Positions 42,477 to 53,353 of a stretch of DNA of 64,000 bases are shown here, in pieces. The notes under the pieces were generated by a model, which was given only the letters and a program-made list of their open reading frames with translations, did no database searches and was not told the origin of the DNA. The translations under genes were made by a program, and so were the position numbers. The stretch covers positions 434,001 to 498,000 of the forward strand of contig JAFFSR010000364.1 of the NCBI GenBank assembly GCA_017163975.1. Direction: 5' to 3'. This DNA comes from Anastatus disparis (lineage: Eukaryota; Arthropoda; Insecta; Hymenoptera; Eupelmidae). The stretch's first letter is position 1. Every line of letters begins with the position of its first letter.

Positions 42477-42733
42477 AGTCATAAAAACATAAAATGCAGC
42501 AACGATGCAAAGTAGATATGTAATAATTTCAGAATTATTTTATTTTTTTAATTGTTTTGTAACAGCATCCAAGTATTCCTAAAGTAATCATGCACATTTT
42601 CAATGTTTTTTTTTACGTAGAATCCAATAAAGCTATGTTTTTTTACTATTACTACGTTTTTATTATTATTATTTTATTTTTTATTATTTTATTATTATTA
42701 TTATTATTTTATTATTATTTATTAACTCGCTTT

Positions 42734-42735
42734 GG

Positions 42736-42774
<39 letters not shown>

Positions 42775-42775
42775 T
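42734..42775. repeat. (TCTG)n microsatellite
   Basis: About ten GTCT/TCTG units followed by TTCGGTACGAATTTTGCAAC, a combination seen next to many arthropod dispersed repeats in my recollection. Confidence 0.85.
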
Positions 42776-43019
42776 CGGTACGAATTTTGCAACCGATTGT
42801 AAACTAACTTCCTGATGAGCTAGAGACTTGAAATTTTAAATATAGCTCGGAACTGGATGACAATGCAATATTATAAAAAAAATATATATATCTACCGAAC
42901 AATATATTAATATATTCAATCATATACGGAGATGTTGGCAAAATTGAAGATTTGAAGATTTTATATATAGATACACTTTTAACATTAGTGTCTAAACATC
43001 TTCGAAAATTTTAAAAATC

Positions 43020-43245
43020 TTCTTTTGATATATTAATATATTAATATATTAATATATTAATATATCAAATATAGTAATATATTAATATAGTAATATATTA
43101 ATATATTAATATATCAAATATATTAATATATTAATATATCAAATATATTAATATATTAATATATCAAATATATTAATATATTAATATATCAAATATATTA
43201 ATATATTAATATATCAAATATATTAATATATTAATATATTCAATA
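43020..43245. repeat. AT minisatellite
   Basis: Runs of TATTAATA followed by TATCAAATA give units of about 25-26 bp, at least six times; wholly A/T apart from periodic C. Confidence 0.85.
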
Positions 43246-43249
43246 TTAT

Positions 43250-43760
43250 ATTTTTGCATGCATTGTTGGATAATATAATTAAATATATATTCCCACCGAA
43301 AAATATATTAATACAATTATATACGGAGATATTGGAAAAATTGAAATTTTGAAGATTTTATATATAGATATACTTTTAACATTAGTGTCTAACCATCTTC
43401 GAAAATTTTTAAAATTCTTTAACTTCTCATATTGCAATTAGACATAAATTACAGCATTTTGTATTGTACATATAAAATTTGAGACTGTATTTTATTCATT
43501 TTATGGTCTATCAATGCATAAAACAATAAATTTTGGTTGAATTTCTAATAGCGTCATTATCGTCAAAATGGCGGGAAACTCAGCATGCGATTACGTGTTC
43601 TCTAAAAAAATAGATGAAACACGTTTTAGTCCCTTGATAACAATATATATGCTATATAATATGCACTGTTGGACAACACGATAAAATTTATATATATATA
43701 TATATATATATATTAATATATTTAGAGGGATATACTCATGAAATTAAGTTTTTAATTAAT
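43250..43760. other. AT-rich spacer with (TA)n at its end
   Basis: No gene. 43270-43420 repeats, with changes, the sequence of about 42890-43020 (ATATACGGAGAT-TTGG-AAAATTGAA-ATTTGAAGATTTTATATATAG), so the minisatellite is bracketed by direct copies. A (TA)n run lies at about 43691-43714. Confidence 0.5.
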
Positions 43761-43782
43761 TGAACTAAAAAGTATAAAATAA

Positions 43783-44060
43783 TATTAAAAAAATAAAAAA
43801 AAAAACTTTTTAATGTACTACGTTTTTATAATGAACCAAAAAGTATAAAATAATGTGTAATGAAATGAAAAGTGAATAATGATTTGAAATAAAAAAACGT
43901 GGGGCGCATACAATACATAATAATAAACATGCGCCCCACGGTTTTTTATTTCAAATCATTATTCACTTTTCATTTCATTACACATTATTTTATACTTTTT
44001 GGTTCATTATAAAAACGTAGTACATTAAAAAGTTTTTTTTTTTATTTTTAATATTTTTTC
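43783..44060. mobile_element. Fold-back MITE with near-perfect ~125-bp arms
   Basis: The left arm (AAAAACTTTTTAATGTACTA ... AAAAAACGTGGGGCGCAT) and right arm (ATGCGCCCCACG ... TAGTACATTAAAAAGTTTTT) are almost identical inverses around a roughly 20-bp loop near 43920. The near identity implies a recent insertion. Confidence 0.88.
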
Positions 44061-44064
44061 TCTA

Positions 44065-44660
44065 AAAATGATTTGTGAGTTGCTAGAGACCAATAACCGA
44101 CAGAAAACCTATGAAAAAATGGTTTTTCGAGTTTTTCACCATGGCGCCATGCCAGAATCGAATTTTTGGTAATCATAAATTGTATTTGTTTTTTAAAAAT
44201 ACAAATTTTAAGCCCAGAAAATTGCTTGTAGCCCCTCCCTGAGCAAAGTTACGGAGATTTTATGATTTAAATGTTATTTTTAGGTTAGAAAAATTGCTTT
44301 CTAGGACTCGCCAAAAATCACAGTAAAAGAGAGTGCTAAGTCCTAGTTATATGATTTTCGCGGGATTAATATCATTCATCCTTCCAGATAAAAAAAAAAT
44401 TTTATAAAAAAAGTGATTTTTAGGTTATGTTGAGGTTAGGGTATGTGTTAGGAAATTATAAATATAACAAAACCTAATCTTAATTACTATAAAAACAAGA
44501 AAAAATATTAGTTTTGAAATATATGAGGGAGGGAATTTTACCTATCTTAACGGGGGGTACTCTTTATAATTTTTAATAGCGTATTATTGCATAATCCTTT
44601 TGATATACTTAAATTTCTAAATACTATAAATTTTTATTGATTGAAATGAACTTAAATCAA
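44065..44660. other. Spacer, no gene seen
   Basis: AT-rich, no domain in any frame. It contains GTTATGTTGAGGTTAGGG (about 44430), a motif type scattered in insect DNA. Confidence 0.4.
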
Positions 44661-44667
44661 TATACTA

Positions 44668-44782
44668 ACTAGGAGAGTATCATAACTCCAGATCACGGAT
44701 TTTGCTCAAACTTTAGGATGAGTTTTCAATATCCCAAAGTTTGAGCAAAATCCGTGATCTGGAGTTGTGATACTCTCCTAGT
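44668..44782. mobile_element. 115-bp palindrome of the GGAGAGTATC family
   Basis: CTAGGAGAGTATCATAACTC is answered by its inverse at 44763-44782, with arms of about 48 bp through GATTTTGCTCAAACTTT. It is a minimal relative of the elements at 15098-15785 and 63382-63810. Confidence 0.85.
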
Positions 44783-45177
44783 AAGTAAAGTATATTTATA
44801 TGATTTAAGTATAAAAGAATTTATAAATTGGTGTGTTGACAAGCAGCACGAACAGAGGGGTACAACCCCTTCCCTAGTTTATATATATATATATCTTCCT
44901 ATATTATATAGTTATATTAACAAAATTAAGCCTCAGGTTCCCTACGCTCCCCATGGCTCCTCTACAAGCAAAACCCATGCCCCCACAAAATAACGTAAAA
45001 TTCTTTCAAATTTTATAATATTTTTTACATATTTATTTGGTATTAGGGGGCAAACCCCTTGCATGCAAGCGCGCTAACCCCCATTGTACATATAAAATTT
45101 TAAAATATATATTCAATATTTTTCTAATTTGATCATTAAAAATTTTATTTAAGAAAAATTAAATAAAATTAAATAGT

Positions 45178-45290
45178 ACACGAAAAGAATATTACAGTAT
45201 AGATTATGCTAAACATAAAGGTGTTGATCAAACAGAAACAGATTTTGAATTAAAATTTCCAACTGAATATTTAAATTTTTATTCAAAATG
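45178..45290 (+). pseudogene. Helitron-type helicase fragment
   Basis: The plus frame reads YYSIDYAKHKGVD followed by ETDFELKFPTEYLNF, matching the block just before PPPHILELKVN in the remnant at 5639-6300, then a stop. Only about 35 codons survive. Confidence 0.6.
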
Positions 45291-45412
45291 AGCAAGATGA
45301 TAAAGATGTAATCAAAAAATATTGTTTGGAATGAAATTTTATAGTTTTTTTTCAATAAAATTTTAAAATAATTATTAAAATTATATTTTATTTAATAAAT
45401 ATATTTTTTTCA

Positions 45413-45864
45413 GATATAATAAATATTATTGTCAAAATTGTAAAAGTCGATATCGAAATTTTCGATCTCTAAATAAACATATTAATCGTTTTTATAATAA
45501 AGTTAATAATACATGTAAATTATGTAGAAAAGTATTCAAACATCGAAAACTTTATTTACGACATATACAAGAACATATTAATAAGAAAGAATTTTTATGT
45601 AATACATGTAACAAAAAATTTATAAGATTTTCTCATTTACTAAGACATTAACATGTTTAAAGATGTAATAAAAATAACAATGTTAATAAAACATGTAATC
45701 TATGCTTTAAAATTTTTAAACATAGAAAATATTTTTTAAGACACGTACGAAAACATAGTGATGAAATCAAATTTTTATGTAACATTTGTAAGAAAAATTT
45801 TAAAAGAATTTTTCATTTGAAAAGACATAAGCTTAAATGTAAATATAATAAAAATAAAAATTAA
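45413..45864 (+). pseudogene. C2H2 zinc-finger exon with two nonsense codons
   Basis: After a possible splice acceptor (TTTTTTTCAG ending at 45413) an open plus frame has no ATG and contains five or so fingers: CQNCKSRYRNFRSLNKH, CKLCRKVFKHRKLYLRH, CNTCNKKFIRFSHLLRH, CNLCFKIFKHRKYFLRH and CNICKKNFKRIFHLKRH. It ends at TAA 45862. Two in-frame TAA codons (45649 and 45658) fall in the linker after the third finger, where Lys would fit. Spacing within fingers is canonical (C-x2-C-x12-H). Probably a transposon-linked zinc-finger protein; the upstream helicase scrap supports that. Confidence 0.75.
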
Positions 45865-45984
45865 TTTATAATATTTAATTCAAGTATTCATTTTGATTTT
45901 TAGTATACAGTATTTAAATTTTATAATTTTATTATAAAATCAAAATCTTTTTAAATATTTCAAAACAAATTATCAATAATTTCG

Positions 45985-46335
45985 GAAATTATAGCTAAAT
46001 TCATCTAAATTTTAGCTGACTTCAGTTGAATTTTATCTGAATTTTAGCTAAATCTTAGCTAAATTTTAGCTAAATGAAGGTTCGAAAATGAGAAGCCGAA
46101 AATGAGCATATTTCAGACAGCAACAGCGGCTACAGCGGCGATATATTTTTTTTCAGCTAACTTTTAGCTAACTTCCAAATAACTTCTAGGTAACATTTTG
46201 CTGACTTTTAGCTTGCTTTCAGCTAAATTATAGCTAAATTCATCTTAATTTTAACTAACTTTTAGTCGATTTTAGCGAAATTTTAGCTAACTTATAGCTA
46301 ACTCCTAACCAACTTTTAGCTAACTTTTAGGTTGT
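45985..46335. repeat. Degenerate TTTTAGCTAA repeat field
   Basis: About twenty copies of TTTTAGCTAA or one-base variants (TTTTAGCTGA, TTTTAGCTTG), irregularly spaced, mostly 10-20 bp apart, interrupted by a GC-richer segment (CAGCGGCTACAGCGGCG) that recurs near 46375. Confidence 0.7.
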
Positions 46336-46649
46336 AAAATGGGGGTCCAAAAAAGGGGGGCTTATTTATGACGATGACAGCGGCGATATATTTTTAATAA
46401 TATAGAGAGATAAGTACCCTTTTGCGTCTCCCCACGCTCACCCACAGCCCTCCGCATGCTCCCCCACATGTTCCTCCACATGTTCATTCGTTATAATAAT
46501 TAAAACACTATAAAACACTTTTAATATGTTATGACAATTGAATTTCAACATACAGTAATTTATATTAGTATTGCAATAATTAAAATATATAATAATTTAT
46601 GTAAATAATTAACACATAATTTATAATGCTATAATATGTATGATAGTAA

Positions 46650-46876
46650 TGTTTAACCCCTTAACTGGCTATGTAACATATATGCACAAAAAAAGTCGTG
46701 CCAAAACTGGCTATGTATCATATATGCATATATTTCTTCTTGTAAAAATAACGATGGGAATGGAATCAGCGTGTCCAAAAATCCCGAAAAACAATATTTT
46801 TGTACACCTAAACATAGTACCTGTAGCTACCATGTTTGACACAAAAAGTTATAAAAGCCTTACCAGTTAAGGGGTC
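46650..46876. mobile_element. Short non-autonomous element, piggyBac-like ends
   Basis: The left end TTAACCCCTTAACTGGCTAT and the right end CCAGTTAAGGGGTCAA form 12-13-bp inverted repeats (CCCCTTAACTGG). TTAA lies outside the left end and TCAA outside the right, which fits a TTAA target with one substitution. An internal TGGCTATGTA-CATATATGCA motif is duplicated. No transposase. Confidence 0.65.
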
Positions 46877-46879
46877 AAA

Positions 46880-47132
46880 ATGAAAATTATAATTAAATTT
46901 TCACCAAAGTCGTTTAAATATGAATTTCTATATTGAAGAATTGACGTTAAGTTAAATCTAAGAAATAAAAAAAAATAATTATTATTTGTTTATATAAAAC
47001 ATTGTTTTAAAAAGATTTATATATATTATATATATTATGGATATTAGTTTGGTTTCCACACCACCTTCAATTTTATCCTTTATAAATAAATATTATATTT
47101 ACTATATATTGTACTATATTGATTATTAAATG

Positions 47133-47188
<56 letters not shown>

Positions 47189-48350
47189 CATTTAATAGCA
47201 TTCATTGTTAACAGAAAACAGTGTAAAGTGTTGACGTACATCTATAGCGCGTTAGATTTTTTTTTATTAGTGTGAGAATAAATATAATATTAAAAAAATA
47301 ATTTATTTATCAAGTGACATATACAAGAAAATCTATTGGAATAATAATTGATAAATGTAAACATTTAAATATTAAATTTAAACATATAGAGAAGAATTTG
47401 TAGAAATATGTTAGTAATAATATGAGTACCATATTTCATAAATAATAATGTTTATTAAGTTTTTTTAAGATTTATAGGATTATTTTGTTATGATTCCTTT
47501 TTTATATCTTTTTTAACTTATTTTAACATTTTATGATATGTATGAAATATTTTCTACTAAAAATCATGAATTTTTTACTATAAAATTAAAAAATAGTTAA
47601 ATATTATAATCGTTATTTTAATATATAATATTCTTAATAAATAATATTTTGAACTATTTATTTTTATTGTATAATATATAATATAAATAAATTAATTAGT
47701 GATTAATATTTATTATATTATGTGTTTTTATTCACCAATTGTGTAGTTATAATAATATTTATTCTAATACCTTATTTAAAGGTTTTTTCAAATAGTAGAA
47801 CTCATAAGGATCATTTACTAAAAAATAAAAAATAATTGAAAGTTACAAAAATAATATATAACTAGCAAAATTTACCTCGCTCTTAACGTCGCTCGGTTGT
47901 ATTTTCATATATTATATCATTATATACAAATTTGCCAATTTCCTTGACAAAAATATTTCAATATAAAATATGTATTTAATTTTTTTTCGAACTTTGAATA
48001 TTGAAATCATAGATATGTTGTTCATTGTACTAAATTAAACAATCATTTGTTAATCACTAATAAAATGATACTATCTATATGTATATAGAATAAGTTTCCT
48101 TTCATCGAATCATATTGTATGTATATTGTATTATTATGTGTTGATCTTTAAAAAACTGGTATTAAATTATAATTTATATTCATTGATCTCATTTAAATTT
48201 ATTTTACATTTATTTTTAAAAATGTATATTTCCATCGATGAAGATCTGCAAAATTATAGGCGAGTGTATGAATATGAGAAAAGAAATTAAAGCGAACTAT
48301 GAGTGTTTCAGAAAACAGAAATAAAACCATTAATTGAATATGTATGTTTT
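46880..48350. other. AT-rich spacer with (TA)n
   Basis: No gene recognised. A (TA)n microsatellite of about 50 bp lies at 47133-47186. Confidence 0.5.
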
Positions 48351-48353
48351 ATT

Positions 48354-48527
<174 letters not shown>

Positions 48528-48944
48528 CAATTTATACGCAATTCACCAACATAAACTTCTTTACTGCTATAGAAATATAATTACGGGCACCGACAAATTC
48601 ACAACACATAAAAACGTACACATACGTAACAATAATACAAAATACAAATCACTTTTTAGCTGACACGAAAATTTTCTCGAGTACACTATTATACAGGCGC
48701 ACTGCATATAGCGTCCTTATTAACATATATACTTATGGACAATGACGAACCAACTAATACGCACACAGAAACATACGCATAACTACATAATTATTTACAG
48801 CATAATTCAAAAACGTTTATAATGTTGTTAAAATTAGCTTGACTGCAGTTCCAAAGAATAAATAGAAAAAAAATTACTATTACTACTATTACATTAAAGT
48901 AAGAAATTAAGACTTTTTTTACGTGAATATCTTTTGCATTATTG

Positions 48945-49200
48945 TCACATACATACACATACACACGTGCACCTTTAACATATACATACACACATACACA
49001 TACATACATACGCATACATACGTGCACCTTTAACATATACATGCACACATACACATTCATACATACACATACATACGTGCACCTTTAACATACACATACA
49101 CACATACACATAAACATACATATATATACATAAACACATACACATACAAACATATACACGTATCCATACACATGCATTTATTCATATACTCATACACACA
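48945..49200. repeat. Minisatellite, ~58-bp units with CATACA background
   Basis: ACGTGCACCTTTAACATATA recurs at about 48964, 49020 and 49076, each followed by CATACACACATACACAT variants. The rest is ACATAC-type simple repeat. Confidence 0.85.
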
Positions 49201-49209
49201 TACACAATA

Positions 49210-49550
49210 TCCGTCACTCCATCTCCATCTCCATATTTCTTTCCCGTCCCTTGCTCGTCTCTTGCTCTCCATCTCTTCTACTCCGTCGCTTCGTCTCCGT
49301 CTTTGCATCACCGTCTCTCCGTCTATGTCTCTGCGTCTCCGTCCTTCCATCTATGTCTCTCCGTCTTTATCTTTCCTTCATGTCTCACCGTCTTTATCCC
49401 TCCATCTCTTCTACTCCGTCGCTTCGTCTCTATCACTGTTTCGGTCTCTCCGTCTCTTTCTCTCGATCTCCGTCTATCCGACTCCGTCTTAGTCTTTTCG
49501 TCTCCATCTCCGTCTCTCCGTCTTCGTCTCTCCGACTTCGTTATTACTTT
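49210..49550. repeat. Pyrimidine-rich TCCGTC/TCCATC hexamer array
   Basis: Imperfect TCTCCGTC, TCTCCATC and TCTTCGTC units over about 330 bp. A second block with the same composition lies at 50400-50745. Confidence 0.9.
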
Positions 49551-49649
49551 ATTATATTACTTATATATAATCTTATACTATATTACTACCGTTAAAATAA
49601 TGTAAAGGAATAAGCCTTTTTTCTCCCGAGAATATCGTTTGCATAATTG

Positions 49650-49653
49650 TCGC

Positions 49654-49686
<33 letters not shown>

Positions 49687-49831
49687 ATATATACTCACAC
49701 TTACACCTATGCACACATATACATACGCATATTCTCATGCATACATACACACATACACTTACACACACACACACTTACACCTATGCACACATATACATAC
49801 GCATATTCTCATGCATACATACACACATACA

Positions 49832-49860
<29 letters not shown>
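49650..49860. repeat. (TA)n and duplicated ~75-bp CA/TA-rich unit
   Basis: (TA)n at 49657-49694, then ACTTACACCTATGCACACAT ... CTTACACACACACAC occurs twice (about 49699-49772 and 49773-49850), ending in (CA)n. Confidence 0.88.
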
Positions 49861-49863
<3 letters not shown>

Positions 49864-49869
49864 ATAATT

Positions 49870-50395
49870 ATTTAGCTAATAATCTTTTGTCTCTTTTTTG
49901 CACATCGTTGCAGGTAAAAGCCGCCGGTACAAATTAGACCGTCCAGGCCGAAAGAATCTCTTAGTTAAAATAAACTATCATTTAGATTCATTTAAAGATT
50001 TATTAATTGATTTATTTCTTTCATTAAATAGCCGTCAAGTGGCCAAGATAAATAAAAATCTAATTACTTTGTAAATTATATTTTCATTCAAGGTTAGGTT
50101 AGTTTGTTTGTATTATATAAAATAGTAGGTTTAGTTTGATTGAGTAATTATTATTAATTTATTATTGTAATCGTCGTTGTAAATGAGTTTAATAAGTACA
50201 ATAAAACCCAGGTACTCCCTAGCATAACCAACCGTGTGTAACCCGGTTACTTTTCTTCATCTTCCACCGTCCCATCCTTCCCACTCCTGCCCATCTTTCT
50301 CTGGTTACTCACTGAAGCGTCCGGCAACAGGAGCTAACACGTATTTCCTCCTCCCGAAAGGAAAAAACGTTACAACACATATGCACATACACATA
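49870..50395. other. Spacer between simple-repeat blocks
   Basis: No coding frame. It has a GCAGGTAAAAGCCGCCGGTA segment near 49911 and an AATAAAACCCAGGTACTCCC segment near 50201 that look like parts of an older dispersed element, possibly an LTR, but the limits are unclear. Confidence 0.4.
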
Positions 50396-50399
50396 CAGA

Positions 50400-50745
50400 A
50401 CACGTGTCTCTCCATCTCCATCTTTTTGTCTCCATCGCATCGTCTCTCCATCTCCGTCACTCTGTCTTTTTGTCTCTGTTTCTTTCTCTTCGTCTTTTTG
50501 TCTCCGTTTCTCCATCTCCATCTCTTCGTCTCCGTCTCTTTGTCTCTGTCTCTCCGTTTTCGTCTTTCCGTCTCTCTGTCTATGTCTTTTCGTCTCCATC
50601 TCTTCGTTTTCGTCTTTCCGTCTCTGTCTCTCTGTTTCCGTCTCTCTGTCTTCGTCTCTCTGTCCCTTCGTCTCCGTCTCTGGGTCTTCGTCTCTACTTC
50701 TCCGTTCCTACACCTCCGTTTTTTCATCTTTGTCCCCCTGTCTGA
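50400..50745. repeat. Second TCCGTC/TCTTCGTC pyrimidine array
   Basis: Same imperfect hexamers as 49210-49550. Open in several frames on both strands, producing spurious Ser/Leu- or Arg/Lys-rich ORFs. Confidence 0.9.
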
Positions 50746-50749
50746 AACA

Positions 50750-51480
50750 CATGATTAAAAAAAATGAATTCCTATCATATTTTTTTATTAATTTAAATAA
50801 AATTGAGTAAAACAAATTTTCAATTTATCATGATGATATGATTTGTATTCAAACAATTTTCATGCATATTGGGACTTTAATAATTCCTTTTTTTTCAAAT
50901 ATATAAAAACTTAATTTTAAACAGAACTGCAATATAAAAATTTAGAAATCAAGGCAATTCTTTCGACTTTAAAATTGGCTAATTTATACATATTAATATG
51001 ATATATCAAAATTTAACCGAGCGATGTTAGAAGCGAGGTGAATTAAGCTCGTATAGATTAAAATCGAAAAGAAATTGCAGCGAAGAAAAGATTTCAGTTA
51101 GATGTTTTATCATTGATTTTATAAATATTAAATTTTATGAAAAATGGGTTTTAGAATAAATGTTTATACAAAAACAAAAAAATGAACTAACTAACAGAAA
51201 AGCTTAAGTTTAAAACTTCAAATGAACAATGTTCAATGATGAACATTGAACTTTGTTTTAATTATGTTTATGTTTTTTTATATTCATGTATTTAATAAGT
51301 CGTAATTTATTAAAATTTTTAAAAAAATTATCAATCAGAATTTTTAATTATCTATATAAATAACTTTTAAAATTTTTATTTCAGGATTTTTCATAGTTCT
51401 TCAGCAGTTATTAAAATTCTTATATTCAATAATTTCAATTCAGAAGTACACATAAATTTATTATTTTTATAGAATTAATT
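50750..51480. other. AT-rich spacer
   Basis: No gene or clear repeat seen. Confidence 0.45.
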
Positions 51481-52440
51481 TAACCAAAGAAGAAAAATTA
51501 ATTATAATAGGTGAAGATGGGTATGCTGGGCAATCGAGTATGTTAAATGATAAACACATTAGAAAATTTAGTCAAATTTTCAATAATCATAAAAATTTTT
51601 TAATGCAGCCAACAATATTTTTACAGAGGCCCAAAAATATCAATTCAGTTCCATTAAATCAAGATTATATACCAATACTTTTCTCCAGAAATCGGCATTT
51701 TGGTCAGTGGATTTGTATCTATTATTTACAAAATGTAATTCATGTTTATGATAGTTTAAATAGTAATGGATTGAATAATGAATAAACAATTTACATTAAT
51801 AAAACATTTCCAATTTGTCAAAACTTACAAATATGTCTTGAAAAGGTTCAATTTCAGATTAATCCTTTTGATTGTGGCATTTTTTCAATAGCGTTTGCAA
51901 CAACAATTGTTAATAATTTGTGTCCTTGTGGAATAGAATTTGACATCAAAAAAATACGTAGACTTTTGATAGCTATGTATGAAACAAATTCAATTGTCAT
52001 GTTTCCATCAGTAAAGAACAATTATACAAATATCCATTATAAAGCGATATTCAGAAATCAGCAAATTGTACATCACAAGGAATTGTCAACGATGAAATGA
52101 AATTTTCAAAATATAAATTTTGAATATCTTAAAGAAAAAAAGTTACGAGAAGTGGCACTACAACAATTACGTCTGTTAGATAACATAAAATGTTTAGAGG
52201 CAACAAATTGTAAACCAAAAACTTATCTACAGAAAATTTACCAAAACAATAATTTAAAAAAAATTTAAACAAACCAAAGAAAAAATTTCAAAAAGTAATT
52301 GTAAAAAAATTAAATACAACAACATTAAAAAATCTGAAAATGATATTGAACAAGAACCAATTTCGACATTTAAAACTAAATTTAATGATAAAAAAAAATT
52401 TTTTAACAAAAAAAAAATTGACTTAAAAAAAATGCACTAA
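51480..52440 (+). pseudogene. Ulp1-like protease and Lys-rich part of a Helitron-like ORF
   Basis: Plus frames read EEKLIIIGEDGYAGQSSMLN, then RHFGQWICIYYL (catalytic His), VIHVYDSLNS (catalytic Asp) and QFQINPFDCGIFSIAFAT (Gln and catalytic Cys), the triad order of C48/Ulp1-type cysteine proteases. Such domains are found in large transposon proteins of insects together with Pif1-type helicases. A TAA (51783) and a TGA (near 52098) interrupt the frame. A Lys/Asn-rich stretch continues to about 52440, where an insertion begins. The sequence appears to resume near 62480. Confidence 0.72.
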
Positions 52441-52765
52441 ACAGTTACAAATAATTTATGATTTTTAATAATTATACAAATACTACGCATCTTACTTAAC
52501 ACATGTGTAGCAAATATATTATAGATTATCTAATTATTTTTAAACAGCACAAAAAAATTATATTTTTTGTGAATTGAAAAAATGTAATTTGTTTGTGCTA
52601 TTTACTAATAATTAGATAATTTATAATATATTTGCTACACATGTGTTAAGTTAAATGCGTAGTATGCGTATAATTATTGAAGATCATAAATTATTTGTAA
52701 CTGTTTAGTGCATTTTTTTAAAGTCAGTTTGGTTTTTTGTTAAAAAATTTTTTTTTAAAGTCGGT
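52370..52765. repeat. Long inverted repeat, arms ~180 bp
   Basis: The left arm (ATGCACTAAACAGTTACAAA ... TTAACACATGTGTAGCAAAT ... AAACAGCAC) and right arm (GTGCTATTTACTAATAATTA ... ATTTGCTACACATGTGTTAA ... AACTGTTTAGTGCAT) are close inverses around a roughly 50-bp centre near 52575. Confidence 0.85.
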
Positions 52766-52890
52766 TTTGTCTTTTGTTAAAAAATTTTTTTTCGAAGTCG
52801 GTTTGGTTTTTTGTTAAAAAATTTTTAATGGTCAATGTTTTTTTTCAATGTTTTTGAAGTCGGTTTTGTTTTTGTTAAAAAATTTTTATT
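52728..52890. repeat. ~37-bp tandem repeats GAAGTCGGTTTTG...
   Basis: AAGTCGGTTTGGTTTTTTGT plus TAAAAAATTTTTTTT recurs four times with changes. A single GAAGTCGGTTAAAAATTG lies at 62458, on the other side of the LINE cluster. Confidence 0.8.
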
Positions 52891-52891
52891 T

Positions 52892-53087
52892 TCTATTTTT
52901 TAGTGAATCCCCTTACTAAAAGCGCAAATATAGGTCGACCCACTAATTACGCCTAACTATTATTATTTTCATAGCGCATGCATTAGTACACGATACTAAG
53001 CAATGTATAGGAGGAAAGAGAGAAGGCTCAACTACACAGTGTCGTTGTGTATGCATGTATACATATTTAATCTTAGGTAAGAGAGGT

Positions 53088-53090
<3 letters not shown>
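52892..53090. other. Short spacer before the LINE cluster
   Basis: Nothing recognised; moderately AT-rich. Confidence 0.4.
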
Positions 53091-53125
<35 letters not shown>

Positions 53126-53170
53126 AAAGAGACAGACACAGAGACATAGACATAGACACAGACAAATATT
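53091..53170. repeat. (GA)n tract grading into the LINE 2 microsatellite tail
   Basis: (GA)n at about 53093-53120, then GACAGACACAGAGACATAGA-type units to about 53165, immediately left of the LINE copy 2 3' end (minus strand). Confidence 0.9.
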
Positions 53171-53353
53171 TATTTAGCCATGGGGTTAAACCCCGTATGG
53201 CTCAATATAGCATATGCATATGTATTAATAACTATAAATAAAAATAAAAATGTAATTAACTAAAGCAAAATCAACAAGTATAATTGATGTGTAGTATAAA
53301 AGAAAAAAAAAGAAAGAACATAATGAAGTAAAACTATGATGGGGTCACCGTGA

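Noticed and set aside
44430..44480. Telomere-like TTAGG repeats
   Set aside because: Only scattered GGTTAGG/GGTTATG motifs, no array.
50236..50374. Possible solo LTR (TGTAACCCGG ... AACGTTACA)
   Set aside because: Has TGT...ACA ends but no flanking duplication and only 139 bp; the match could be chance.
49172..50758. Ser/Leu-rich or Arg/Lys-rich ORFs up to 174 codons
   Set aside because: They are translations of the imperfect TCCGTC/TCTTCGTC arrays and stay open in several frames of both strands.
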